From: an uncultured Acetatifactor sp.
GTDB lineage: Bacteria > Bacillota > Clostridia > Lachnospirales > Lachnospiraceae
Assembly (NCBI GenBank): GCA_910585665.1
Contig: CAJUFI010000037.1
Location: forward strand, 1-36,336
DNA length: 36,336 bases
Reading direction: 5' to 3'
Numbering within the stretch: position 1 is the first letter of the stretch; each line of letters starts with the position of its first letter. Position numbers and translations under genes: made by a program. Below are positions 1 to 7,496 of this stretch, one piece after another. The notes beneath the pieces are model-generated. The model ran no database searches, was not told the DNA's origin, and saw only the letters and a list, made by a program, of their open reading frames with translations.

Positions 1-43
1 GTCAAGGTGCTCTGCCGTTTTCTTCATCAGCGGCAACTTTGAT

Positions 44-72
44 AGGATATCATATGCTGTCGGATTTGTCAA
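44..72 (-). promoter_or_regulatory. Sigma-A promoter P2 reading out of the window (probable rRNA operon)
   Basis: On the minus strand TTGACA (72-67) is followed by a 17-bp spacer and TATCCT (49-44). A dense run of A-tracts lies directly upstream (about 75-120), as expected of an UP element. The transcript would begin near position 36 and run left. Its first bases include a GCCG...CGGC hairpin and then GCACCTTGAC, which resembles the leader seen before rRNA genes in clostridia. The rRNA itself is outside the window, so that identity is inferred. Confidence 0.7.
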
Positions 73-146
73 CTACTTTTTTTACTTTTTTTGGAACTTT
101 TTTTCAAAAAAGTTTTTTGCTTTCTGACTCCGCTCAACGGATTCTT

Positions 147-175
147 ATTATAGACTATTGACTTTGATTTGTCAA
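147..175 (-). promoter_or_regulatory. Sigma-A promoter P1, full consensus, tandem with P2
   Basis: On the minus strand TTGACA (175-170), a 17-bp spacer and TATAAT (152-147) make a perfect consensus promoter. The repeat ATCAGTAAAAAA occurs twice just upstream (about 190-215), giving another A-rich UP-like element. P1 and P2 both begin TTGACAAATC and lie about 100 bp apart, the usual layout for strong tandem rRNA promoters. Apart from these promoters and the A/T-rich tracts, bases 1-239 hold no gene I can see. Confidence 0.8.
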
Positions 176-239
176 TGCCTATTTCCAATTTTTTACTGAT
201 TTTTTTACTGATTTCTTCGGAGGCCTGTATTGCCCGGTT

Positions 240-773
240 TTACAGGGGAAATCCTTCCAGCAGAGGGATGAAGCGGACTTTGTCCAGGCAGGCGCTGATT
301 CCGCGGGCCAAGTAGTTATGGTCATACAGCCAGGTCAGAAGGGCGCTCTCCCTGGTGCACTCCAGGATGGTCTGCCTTATGCCCCCGATGTCCATTATCA
401 TGAGGAACGCATACAGCGTCCAGAGCAGCAATACCACCTCGAACAGGCCGAACAGAATTCCCAGCAGCTTGTCCACGAAGCTCACAACGGGCAGCTTCGA
501 CGCCAGCCTGGCCGGAAAGAGCGCCAGGCTCACCAGCCGGTGGACCGTGACCAGCAGGATGAGCAGTATCACGATTACGGCCACATTGAATACCTTTCCG
601 TCATGGTAGCTGTTCACGCCATAACCGATCAGCGCCGCCACGATGCAGAGCACCACCAGCGAAATCAGCGACACGACTTCTTTCACCACGCCTTTCCGGT
701 AGCCGTCCACCGCCTTGAACAGGGCCGCTGCCGCCAGGATGATCAACAGGATATTTACGTTTACTCCACTCAT
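240..773 (-). CDS. CvpA family membrane protein
   Basis: This 177-residue protein is mostly hydrophobic, with about four membrane segments (roughly residues 5-25, 30-52, 62-85 and 105-128). The GYRKG motif after the first segment is typical of the CvpA (colicin V production) family, and so are its length and topology. Family members are inner-membrane proteins of poorly defined function, linked in some bacteria to envelope stress and in E. coli to colicin V secretion. The ATG is preceded by GAGAGG at suitable spacing. It lies 82 bp downstream of the DUF5711 gene on the same strand and is probably co-transcribed with it. The C-terminal 45 residues are soluble. I am confident of the family but not of a specific role. 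Confidence 0.85.
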   Translation of the reverse strand: MSGVNVNILLIILAAAALFKAVDGYRKGVVKEVVSLISLVVLCIVAALIGYGVNSYHDGKVFNVAVIVILLILLVTVHRLVSLALFPARLASKLPVVSFVDKLLGILFGLFEVVLLLWTLYAFLMIMDIGGIRQTILECTRESALLTWLYDHNYLARGISACLDKVRFIPLLEGFPL

Positions 774-855
774 CTCTTTTTCCTCTCTTTTGCTCTCTTT
801 TGCTCTGTGAATCCGGCCCTGCTGCGTCCAGCGGCGGGATGCCTTCCCCGGCCGG

Positions 856-2076
856 TCATTTTAGTTGTATGGTATTGATGGAATCGTCTGTCACCAGCAG
901 GTATCTGTAGGCATTTCCGGCAGGGACCATCAGCCGCACGGTTTCCCTGAAGTCTCCGTGGAATTTCTCGATTCCGTCCATGGTCATGACCAGGCACTCC
1001 GTGTCATTGTATATCACGAAATTGTCTTTCCCGAAAAAGATGTCCGTGTAGTCTATATCGAAATAGAAATCTTTCCCTCCGGCCCCGCCCGCATCGGCAA
1101 CTGTGGTGTCGTAGACTTTCAGCTGGTAACGGTTCTCGCTGTTGTCGGCCAGGAACACGAGCCCCACGTACCTGTCGCTGTAGAACACAGAGCGAATCTC
1201 CCTGTCGTACAGATGCCCCGACGCCTCCACCGGGATATGGCTTCCGGTGTAAATCGACAGCCGGCCGTCCCCTACCGCGAAGGCGGTGTCGTCATTCAGG
1301 AACCTCACACAGGGAATCAGCATGTCCGTGTAGGCATAGGTGCTCACCAGCCGGTCGCTGACGTTGGAGCCTACCGCCCCTAAGTTGTAGACGCCCACTT
1401 TCGTCCGCAGGATTCCCGCATCTACATATATGTAGGCAACCATGAGCAGCTCGCCGCCGGGGGACATGCTCAGGGCCATGGGGTAGCCGGAATCGTCCAT
1501 GTGCGTCCGCCCCTCCCATTTCAGCTCGCCGCTGCTGTCATAGACATTGATCCATGTGACATCCGTGTCGGCCAGCACCGCCGCCACATAACCGGCCTCA
1601 GAGACCGCCAGGTTCCGGATGGGCATGGCGGTGGTGATCTCCCCGATCAATCTTTCCGAATCGGCCAGGTAGATGCTTCTTCCGTTGTATTCTCCAATGG
1701 CGACAGTGTCGTTGCTGACGGCCAGTATCACATCCTGGATTTCAAAGGTCTGGTTCCACTGCACGCTCCCCTTTGCGTCCGTGCAGTGGGCACCGTCCTT
1801 GCTGTAGGTCAGAATGGAATTTCCCAGCCTCACATCCGTTGCGCCGTTCGTTGCCTCCCGCTCCGTCATGGCGACGATATCGTAGTCCACATAGACACGG
1901 CGCTTATATTGTATGACCAGAAAGGCGGCGAAAGCGATCAGGATTACGAGAATCAGTAAAATCCGGTATACAGCGGCCATTTTGTGGCGCGCTATTTTCT
2001 CTTTGTAGTCTGCCTGCTTTTTTTCTCTTTTCTCTCTTTTCTCTTTTTCCTTTATGTAACTTCTGATATCGGCCAT
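856..2076 (-). CDS. DUF5711 family membrane-anchored protein
   Basis: The 406-residue product starts with a strongly charged Lys/Glu/Arg stretch (residues 1-32), followed by one membrane segment (about 36-56). An extracellular region of some 350 residues rich in short beta strands follows, with a beta-propeller-like alternation of Gly/Asp turns. This matches the DUF5711 proteins common in Lachnospiraceae, whose function is unknown. The start is set by TTGGAGGAGCC directly before the ATG. A promoter lies upstream at 2145-2173. The cvpA-like gene follows on the same strand, so the two probably form a two-gene envelope operon. No catalytic motif is visible. The domain name rests on recalled similarity and genus context; the topology is read directly. 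Confidence 0.75.
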   Translation of the reverse strand: MADIRSYIKEKEKREKREKKQADYKEKIARHKMAAVYRILLILVILIAFAAFLVIQYKRRVYVDYDIVAMTEREATNGATDVRLGNSILTYSKDGAHCTDAKGSVQWNQTFEIQDVILAVSNDTVAIGEYNGRSIYLADSERLIGEITTAMPIRNLAVSEAGYVAAVLADTDVTWINVYDSSGELKWEGRTHMDDSGYPMALSMSPGGELLMVAYIYVDAGILRTKVGVYNLGAVGSNVSDRLVSTYAYTDMLIPCVRFLNDDTAFAVGDGRLSIYTGSHIPVEASGHLYDREIRSVFYSDRYVGLVFLADNSENRYQLKVYDTTVADAGGAGGKDFYFDIDYTDIFFGKDNFVIYNDTECLVMTMDGIEKFHGDFRETVRLMVPAGNAYRYLLVTDDSINTIQLK

Positions 2077-2126
2077 GGCTCCTCCAAGCAGGGTGGCAGG
2101 TTCTTCCGGGACATCGTGTCAACATT

Positions 2127-2138
2127 GTACCATGGTAC
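2127..2138. promoter_or_regulatory. Perfect palindrome GTACCATGGTAC at the DUF5711 promoter start site
   Basis: A 12-bp perfect palindrome sits just downstream of the -10 box and covers the expected transcription start. A half-site related to it (ATTGTACCATAG) overlaps the -10 itself. The position suits a repressor operator. No regulator is identified. Confidence 0.4.
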
Positions 2139-2144
2139 GGAAGT

Positions 2145-2173
2145 ATTGTACCATAGATTTATGGCTGTGGCAA
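2145..2173 (-). promoter_or_regulatory. Promoter of the DUF5711-cvpA operon
   Basis: On the minus strand TTGCCA (2173-2168), a 17-bp spacer and TACAAT (2150-2145) with an extended TGG element make a good sigma-A promoter. It overlaps the 3' end of the LysM gene. Confidence 0.65.
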
Positions 2174-3457
2174 AAAGATTTTTTCCCCCTCTTTGATATC
2201 GTCAGGATTGGTGATGTTGTTGAGAGCGCATATCTCCGCCACCCGGGCGTCGCTGCCGTACTGCCTGATGCAGATGCCAATCAATGTGTCCCCTCTCCGC
2301 ACTGTGTAGGACACCAGTTCCTCTGCCGGGGCCGCGGCCTGCTGGGCAGGCGGTTCCGGCTCCGGGGTCGGCTGCGGGGTCGGCTCCGGCGTCGGCTCCG
2401 GCGTCGGCTCCGGCGTCTGAGCAGGCTGGGCTTCCGATGCCTCCTGCCCCTGTCCGGCCTCCGCTCCGCTCTCCGGCATTTCCGCGGCGCCGCCCTGCCC
2501 TTCGGCGCCGCCCTGCCCTTCGGCGCCGCCCTGCCCTTCGGCGCCGCCCTGCCCTTCGGCGGTACTATCGGGAGGGACTTTCTGCGCCGTTTCGCCGGTT
2601 TCGTCCGCGGTCGCATTTTCTTTCTGGATCGCGTCGGTCAGCTTGTCCTCCGCCACGATGGTCCCTACCTGAGCCTTGCCGTTGGACACCTCCACGGCAT
2701 CGGGCAGCTGCTGTTCCGATATGCCCTCCATCAGCTGCATGGCTGCCTGCCGCCATTGCTCCAGGGTCTCGCCGCCTCCCATGGACGCGATCCCCGCCAC
2801 GCACAGCACGGCGAACACGGCCGCGGCTGTCAGCTTCCCGTTCTTCAGCGGCAGGGCCTGAGGCTTCGGTGCGGCGGGGTTTGGGCCCGAGGCAGGCCTG
2901 GGGGCCGGGCCGGGGCCCTTTTTCCAGAAGGCATGTCCCTCCTCTGCCAGGGCGCGCCGCTCTTCCTGGCGCTTCTTCACCATGTCGTATTTTTCCTGGC
3001 TCACTTCCTCCGGCCTGGCCTCCTCCTGACGCTCGTCCAGCATCAGGGCCAGCATCTGGTCGTTCTTCTCATAAAACTGGGCATAGCCTCCCACATATCT
3101 GCACACGCCCTGTTCGCAGATGTGGAAACCCTCTATCATCTCCCCGTCCAGCAGCCTGTAGCCCAGGAACTCGTATTCGGCAAAGTGCTTCCTGCGCAGC
3201 TTCTCTACCTCCTGGCAGACCGCCTGGGACAGGTGGCGGCATTCCCGCTGCAGGGAGTTCAGCCTGCAGGCCCCGTAGAGGAACAGATAGGTGACCTCGG
3301 CCTCCTCTTTCTTTCTGCCGTACAGCGCCACTGCCAGCCCTTTTTCCCCGGCCTGTCGGTTCAACTGCTTTATATAGGAAATGACGTAATCCTCCACGTA
3401 GATTTTGCAGTGGGGATTCGTTTCTCCGATTTGTGTGATGTTTTTGGGCAATTCCAT
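2159..3457 (-). CDS. LysM domain membrane protein with Pro/Glu and GGAEGQ repeats
   Basis: The start is ATG at 3457, preceded by GGGAGG; an in-frame extension to 3538 has no ribosome site. The 432-residue protein has four parts. A soluble N-terminal domain of about 170 residues is unassigned. One membrane segment follows near residue 225. A low-complexity linker carries four tandem GGAEGQ hexapeptides (18-bp DNA repeats, about 2490-2560) and then PTPEP repeats. A C-terminal LysM domain (last 50 residues, beginning SYTVRRGDTLIGICIRQYG) binds peptidoglycan N-acetylglucosamine chains in known families. The protein is probably cytoplasmic at its N-terminus and reaches the wall through the linker. 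It stands alone on its transcript. The repeat count may vary between strains. Confidence 0.8.
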   Translation of the reverse strand: MELPKNITQIGETNPHCKIYVEDYVISYIKQLNRQAGEKGLAVALYGRKKEEAEVTYLFLYGACRLNSLQRECRHLSQAVCQEVEKLRRKHFAEYEFLGYRLLDGEMIEGFHICEQGVCRYVGGYAQFYEKNDQMLALMLDERQEEARPEEVSQEKYDMVKKRQEERRALAEEGHAFWKKGPGPAPRPASGPNPAAPKPQALPLKNGKLTAAAVFAVLCVAGIASMGGGETLEQWRQAAMQLMEGISEQQLPDAVEVSNGKAQVGTIVAEDKLTDAIQKENATADETGETAQKVPPDSTAEGQGGAEGQGGAEGQGGAEGQGGAAEMPESGAEAGQGQEASEAQPAQTPEPTPEPTPEPTPQPTPEPEPPAQQAAAPAEELVSYTVRRGDTLIGICIRQYGSDARVAEICALNNITNPDDIKEGEKIFLPQP

Positions 3458-3576
3458 ACGAAAATACCTCCCATACCGTTTGTATTCATCATAACATCGG
3501 CATGCGAGGTATTTTAGCGTTCTTTGTCGTGTCCCCAAAAGAACTCATCGACAATCTTTGCGGGCCTGTCCCAAGG

Positions 3577-4623
3577 TCACATGAGGCCAAATCGGTAAAC
3601 CGTCACAGAGTCGTACTCCCTTTCCCCGCCGAAGACGCAGTCCGGAAAGGCCGGTTTGTTGACGGAGTCCGGGAAGTACTGGGTCTCCAGGCACAGGCCG
3701 GAACGGAAGTCATAGACTGCCCCCGCCTTGCCGTTCTGCCGGTCAATGTAATTGCCAGCGTAGAACTGCACACCCGGCAGGGTGGTGTAGGCCTCCATGA
3801 CCCTGCCGCTGGAAGCCGACTTCAATGTGGCGAAGCGGCGCAGGGTGCCGTCCCATCCGTCAATTACCCAGTTGTGGTCATATCCGCCTGCGAATGTGAG
3901 CTGGTCGAAGGCAGCGCCGATGTCCCGGCCTATCTGCTTGGAGACCGTGAAGTCCATGGGCGTCCCTTTGACCTCCCTCAGCTCCCCCGTGGGGATGGAG
4001 CCTGCGTCCGCAGGGGTGTAGCGGGCGGCGGCGAGCCGCAGTTCATGGCCCTCTATGCTGCCGCTGCCATGGCCGTCAAGATTGAAATAGGTATGGTTCG
4101 TCAGGTTCAGGATCGTGCGGCAGTCGCTGGTCCCGTGGTAGTGGAGCCGCAGCGCGTTCTCTTCGTCCAGGGTATAGGTGACGCTGACTTTTTTGTTGCC
4201 GGGAAAGCCCATGTTCCCGGCTTCGTCCTCCAGGGAAAAAGTGACACTGTCGTCAGTATACCGGGCCTCCCACAGCCGCTTGTGCCAGCCTTTCTCCCGA
4301 TGGCTGTGGAGATTGTTGGTGCCGTCATTCACGTCCAAGCTGTAGGTGACGCCGTCCAGGCAAAAGGAAGCCCCGCCGATCCGGTTCGCGCTGGGGCCGA
4401 TGACTGCGCCGAAGAAACAGCCGTTTTCCAGATAATCCTCGCCTTTGTCAAAGCCCAGCACCAGGTCCGCCATAGCGCCGTCCCTGTCCGGAGCCGTCAA
4501 CCTCACCAGGACGGCTCCTATATTGGCCACAGCCGCCTGCATTCCGTTTTTGTTGGAAATGGTGTACAGCTTTATCTCTCTTCCGTCCGGGTAGGTCCCG
4601 AAGGGGGTTACCGTAACTGCCAT
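3577..4623 (-). CDS. galM: Aldose 1-epimerase (mutarotase)
   Basis: The 348-residue length and motifs fit GalM: NRIGGA near residue 80, LHSHREKGWH carrying one active-site His, NHTYFNLDGHG with the general-acid His, the GVQFYAGNYID strand, and CLETQYFPDSVNKP with the catalytic Glu. The enzyme interconverts alpha and beta anomers of galactose or glucose in the cytosol and feeds the Leloir pathway. The ATG follows AGGAGGACAGACAA. No other galactose genes are adjacent, so this may be a general sugar mutarotase. It lies downstream of recR on the same strand, separated by 72 bp that contain a GTCCCGG/CCGGGAC hairpin. Confidence 0.93.
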   Translation of the reverse strand: MAVTVTPFGTYPDGREIKLYTISNKNGMQAAVANIGAVLVRLTAPDRDGAMADLVLGFDKGEDYLENGCFFGAVIGPSANRIGGASFCLDGVTYSLDVNDGTNNLHSHREKGWHKRLWEARYTDDSVTFSLEDEAGNMGFPGNKKVSVTYTLDEENALRLHYHGTSDCRTILNLTNHTYFNLDGHGSGSIEGHELRLAAARYTPADAGSIPTGELREVKGTPMDFTVSKQIGRDIGAAFDQLTFAGGYDHNWVIDGWDGTLRRFATLKSASSGRVMEAYTTLPGVQFYAGNYIDRQNGKAGAVYDFRSGLCLETQYFPDSVNKPAFPDCVFGGEREYDSVTVYRFGLM

Positions 4624-4649
4624 TTGTCTGTCCTCCTGTTATGTATTCT

Positions 4650-4680
4650 GTCCCGGCGTTTCCGTTCCGGGACTGTTTTT
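4650..4680 (+). terminator. Hairpin with T-tract between recR and galM
   Basis: GTCCCGG, a ten-base loop and CCGGGAC are followed on the plus strand by TGTTTTT. Both flanking genes read on the minus strand, where the hairpin has no T-run, so its terminator role is doubtful. Confidence 0.35.
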
Positions 4681-4695
4681 CCGTCTATGCGGTTC

Positions 4696-5292
4696 TTATA
4701 TCGGGGTGCGCCCCTCCAGGGCCCGTAGGAGCGTCACTTCGTCGATGTACTCCAGGTCGCCGCCCACCGGGACGCCGCTGGCGATGCGCGTGACTTTGAT
4801 GCCCGTGGGTTTCACCAGCTTGGCGATGTACATGGCCGTGGTCTCGCCCTCCAAGCTGGAGTTGGTGGCTATGATGACTTCCTCTACTTCCCCTTTCAGC
4901 CGCTCCATCAGCTCTTTCAGCCGGATGTCCCCGGGGCCGATGCCCAGCATGGGGGAAATGGCCCCGTGGAGCACATGGTATACGCCCTCGTATCTGCCTG
5001 TCTTTTCATAGGCAGCCAAATCCCTGACGTTTTCCACCACCATGATGAGATTGTGGTCGCGCTTCTGATTGGCGCAGACCGGGCACAGCTCCCGGTCGGT
5101 CAGGGTGAAGCATTCTTTGCAGTAGCGCACGTTCTCCCTGGCCTCCAGGACTACGTCCGTCAGCCGCTTCACCTTGTCCTTGGGCAGATTGATCAGATGG
5201 AAGGCCAGCCTCTGGGCGGATTTACTGCCGATGCCCGGAAGCGCCGCCAGTTCTTCTATTAATTTGTTGATATGTCCGCTGTACAAATCCAT
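4696..5292 (-). CDS. recR: Recombination mediator protein RecR
   Basis: At 198 residues this is standard RecR. It has an N-terminal helix-hairpin-helix (LPGIGSKSAQRLAFHL, 18-33), a four-Cys zinc finger (C58, C61, C70, C73) and a Toprim domain (about 81-177) with VVENVRD and ATNSSLEGETTAMY. RecR forms ring-like assemblies with RecO and loads RecA on single-stranded gaps in the RecFOR repair route. Its ATG overlaps the ybaB stop as TGATG, so translation is coupled. The dnaX-ybaB-recR order is conserved across Firmicutes and many other bacteria. Confidence 0.97.
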   Translation of the reverse strand: MDLYSGHINKLIEELAALPGIGSKSAQRLAFHLINLPKDKVKRLTDVVLEARENVRYCKECFTLTDRELCPVCANQKRDHNLIMVVENVRDLAAYEKTGRYEGVYHVLHGAISPMLGIGPGDIRLKELMERLKGEVEEVIIATNSSLEGETTAMYIAKLVKPTGIKVTRIASGVPVGGDLEYIDEVTLLRALEGRTPI

Positions 5293-5636
5293 CAGAAGGG
5301 CAGGCCTCCCAGTCCGCCTGTCATCTTGCCCATCAGTTCGGCGCTGGCCTCCTCCGCCTGGCGCATGGCCTCATTGACAGCGGCCAGGATCAGATCCTGC
5401 AGCATCTCCACGTCCTCAGGGTCCACCACCTCCTGGGACAGCGTGACCTTCAGAAGCTCCTTCTTGCCGCTCACTGTGGCCTCCACTGCGCCGCCTCCGG
5501 CAGAGGCAGTGAATTCTTTGGTCTCCAGTTCCTTCTGGCCCTCCTCCATCTGGCGCTGCATCCGCTGGGCCTGCTTCATCAGGTTCGTCATGTTCCCAGG
5601 CATAGCGCCTCCGGGGAAACCTCCTCTTTTTGCCAT
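5292..5636 (-). CDS. YbaB/EbfC family nucleoid-associated protein
   Basis: The 114-residue product has the family signature: a Gly-rich start (AKRGGFPGG), NLMKQAQRMQRQMEE, then SAGGGAVEATVSGKKELLKV and a C-terminal helix. YbaB/EbfC proteins form dimers and bind DNA. The gene lies between dnaX and recR as usual. The ATG at 5636 overlaps the dnaX TGA by one base. A GTG one codon upstream (5639) would give a 4-bp GTGA overlap and sits 7 bp after AGGAGG, so either start is possible. Coupled translation follows in both cases. Confidence 0.95.
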   Translation of the reverse strand: MAKRGGFPGGAMPGNMTNLMKQAQRMQRQMEEGQKELETKEFTASAGGGAVEATVSGKKELLKVTLSQEVVDPEDVEMLQDLILAAVNEAMRQAEEASAELMGKMTGGLGGLPF

Positions 5637-7216
5637 CACTCTTGTTCCTCCTCTTCTATCTCCATCTGGATGACTTTCTCTATATCTACATAGCTGTCTT
5701 CAAAGTCCGCCGCTTCCTGGACCGTCTGAATGGTCACTTCTATCTCTTTACCGGAAAAATCGGCCAGGAGCGCTTCCAGCTGTGCCTTGTGGTCAGGCTG
5801 TCTGGTGAAATAGTCGGATGCCATGCCATCCGCAAATACTACCATGAGCCGATTGTCGCCGCCAAGGCTGAGCCGGGCGGATTTCAGATAAACGCGCATG
5901 GGATTCTCCGCGCTTCCCACGATTGCGGGCCATTTGGATGCGATCTGGCGCACCTCCTCCGGGATGGCCTTGGGCAGCTGGGGCTTTGGCCGGGCTTCCG
6001 CGGCCGCCCCTGCGGTGCCGACTCCCTGTGCAGGGCTGCCGGGAGCCGCGGCCACCACCACCCCTTTCTCCAGCTGATCCTCCACCTGCCGAATCCTGTC
6101 CAGCACCGCGTCCTGTTCCGTCTCCATCTGGGGCTTGCAGAGTTTGATCAGGGCGATTTCCACCAGGATCCGCTTCTGGGCCGACTGGCGGATCTGTCCC
6201 GACAGCTCGGAGAAGATCCGGATGAAGCGGATGATCTGGTCCATGTCCGCCATGGCAGACTCTTCTTTCAGGCGCTGCAGATTGTCCGTGGACATGTCGA
6301 TGACATCCTCCAGGTTGTCGGAAGCCTGCACCAGCATCAGGTTGCGCAGGTACCAGGTGAAATCCGTCACGAACTGGGTCAGCTCCCTGCCCTGCATCAC
6401 AATCTCCTCCAGAAGCTCCACACAGCCAAGCACATCCCTGTCCAGGCAAAAACGCAGCAGCCTGCTGAACACTTCCGTGTCCACCGCCCCCAGCACGTCC
6501 AGGACTTTGTCATAGGTGAGCTCATGCCCCAGATGGAAGGCGATGCACTGATCCAGGAGGCTCAGGGCGTCCCGCATGGAACCGTCCGCGGTCTTGGCGA
6601 TGTAGCGCAGGGCCTTCTCCTCCACCCGCACCTCCTCCTGCCTGGTCAGGTCCTGCATCCTGGCAGCGATGGTGTCTATGGAGATGCGCTTGAAATCGTA
6701 TCTCTGGCACCGGGAGAGAATCGTAATGGGCAGTTTGTGCACTTCCGTGGTAGCCAGGATGAAAATCACATAGGAGGGCGGCTCCTCCAGGGTCTTCAGC
6801 AACGCATTGAAAGCGCCCGCAGACAGCATATGCACCTCGTCGATGATATAGACTTTGTATTTCCCTTCTGCGGGGGAATACGATACTTCATCTACGATTT
6901 CCCGTATATTATCCACGCCGTTGTTGGAGGCGGCGTCGATTTCTATCACGTTCATGCTGGCCCCGGCGGCGATGGCACGGCAGATGCGGCATTGCCCGCA
7001 GGGGCCATCCGGCCCGGGATTCTCGCAGTTCACCGTCCGGGCAAAGATTTTCGCCACAGTGGTCTTGCCGGTGCCCCGGGTCCCGGTGAACAGATAGGCG
7101 TGCCCGATGCGGTTCGCCTTCAGCTGGTTCTTCAGCGTGGTCACGATATGCTCCTGACCCTTTACATCCGCGAAGGTGTCAGGGCGGAATTTTCGGTATA
7201 GCGCCATATATGACAT
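5636..7216 (-). CDS. dnaX: DNA polymerase III subunit gamma/tau
   Basis: The start is ATG at 7216 (MSYMALYRKFRP), with GGAGGAGTGAGG upstream; the in-frame extension to 7438 has no homology-like content. The 526-residue clamp-loader ATPase shows Walker A GTRGTGKT (45-52), zinc Cys at 64, 73, 76 and 79, Walker B DEVH (126-129) and the SRC arginine-finger motif (168-170). A C-terminal tau-like region ends in an acidic EEEEQE tail. The protein loads the sliding clamp and bridges polymerase cores at the fork. I saw no A-run slippage site of the E. coli kind, so a separate gamma product is not predicted. It heads the dnaX-ybaB-recR operon. Confidence 0.97.
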   Translation of the reverse strand: MSYMALYRKFRPDTFADVKGQEHIVTTLKNQLKANRIGHAYLFTGTRGTGKTTVAKIFARTVNCENPGPDGPCGQCRICRAIAAGASMNVIEIDAASNNGVDNIREIVDEVSYSPAEGKYKVYIIDEVHMLSAGAFNALLKTLEEPPSYVIFILATTEVHKLPITILSRCQRYDFKRISIDTIAARMQDLTRQEEVRVEEKALRYIAKTADGSMRDALSLLDQCIAFHLGHELTYDKVLDVLGAVDTEVFSRLLRFCLDRDVLGCVELLEEIVMQGRELTQFVTDFTWYLRNLMLVQASDNLEDVIDMSTDNLQRLKEESAMADMDQIIRFIRIFSELSGQIRQSAQKRILVEIALIKLCKPQMETEQDAVLDRIRQVEDQLEKGVVVAAAPGSPAQGVGTAGAAAEARPKPQLPKAIPEEVRQIASKWPAIVGSAENPMRVYLKSARLSLGGDNRLMVVFADGMASDYFTRQPDHKAQLEALLADFSGKEIEVTIQTVQEAADFEDSYVDIEKVIQMEIEEEEQE

Positions 7217-7407
7217 AGATTTCTTCCTCACTCCTCCAATAAGGGTGCTGGCCCCCCAGGAAAGCACCGGACAGCGCCGGATTTCCGGCTCACCGGCCCG
7301 TGCATTCCGCCTCCGTGCGCCTTCCCCGCTTCTCAGGGAGCCTTCCGGCACAGAGGGCGGAATCCCTTTGCTCCGAACAGACTTTCCCTCCACAAAGCGC
7401 ACAACAT

Positions 7408-7438
7408 ATGGAAGGCAAGCCTTCCGCATGCCTTCCAT
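7408..7438. terminator. Nine-bp hairpin between pfk and dnaX
   Basis: ATGGAAGGC (7408-7416) pairs perfectly with GCCTTCCAT (7430-7438). No U-tract follows on the minus strand. Read on the minus strand, a second GGAAGGC copy lies in the loop, so two copies compete for one partner, and related GGAAGG elements recur in the dnaX leader. It may be an RNA processing or attenuation structure. The rest of 7217-7496 has no gene I can support. Confidence 0.4.
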
Positions 7439-7496
7439 TATTCATCCGCAAATCATTCAACTAACCCCCTTGCAATCGGCATGGGGCCGCCTCCCG

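Noticed and set aside
2075..3517. Long plus-strand reading frames (480 and 336 codons) opposite the LysM gene
   Set aside because: They mirror the repeat-rich LysM gene, have low-complexity Arg/Pro/Leu content and no ribosome sites. The minus-strand gene has a clear start and domains.
7217..7438. N-terminal extension of DnaX by 74 codons
   Set aside because: The sequence before the ATG at 7216 is not protein-like and DnaX normally begins MSYxALYRKxRP; a good ribosome site precedes 7216.
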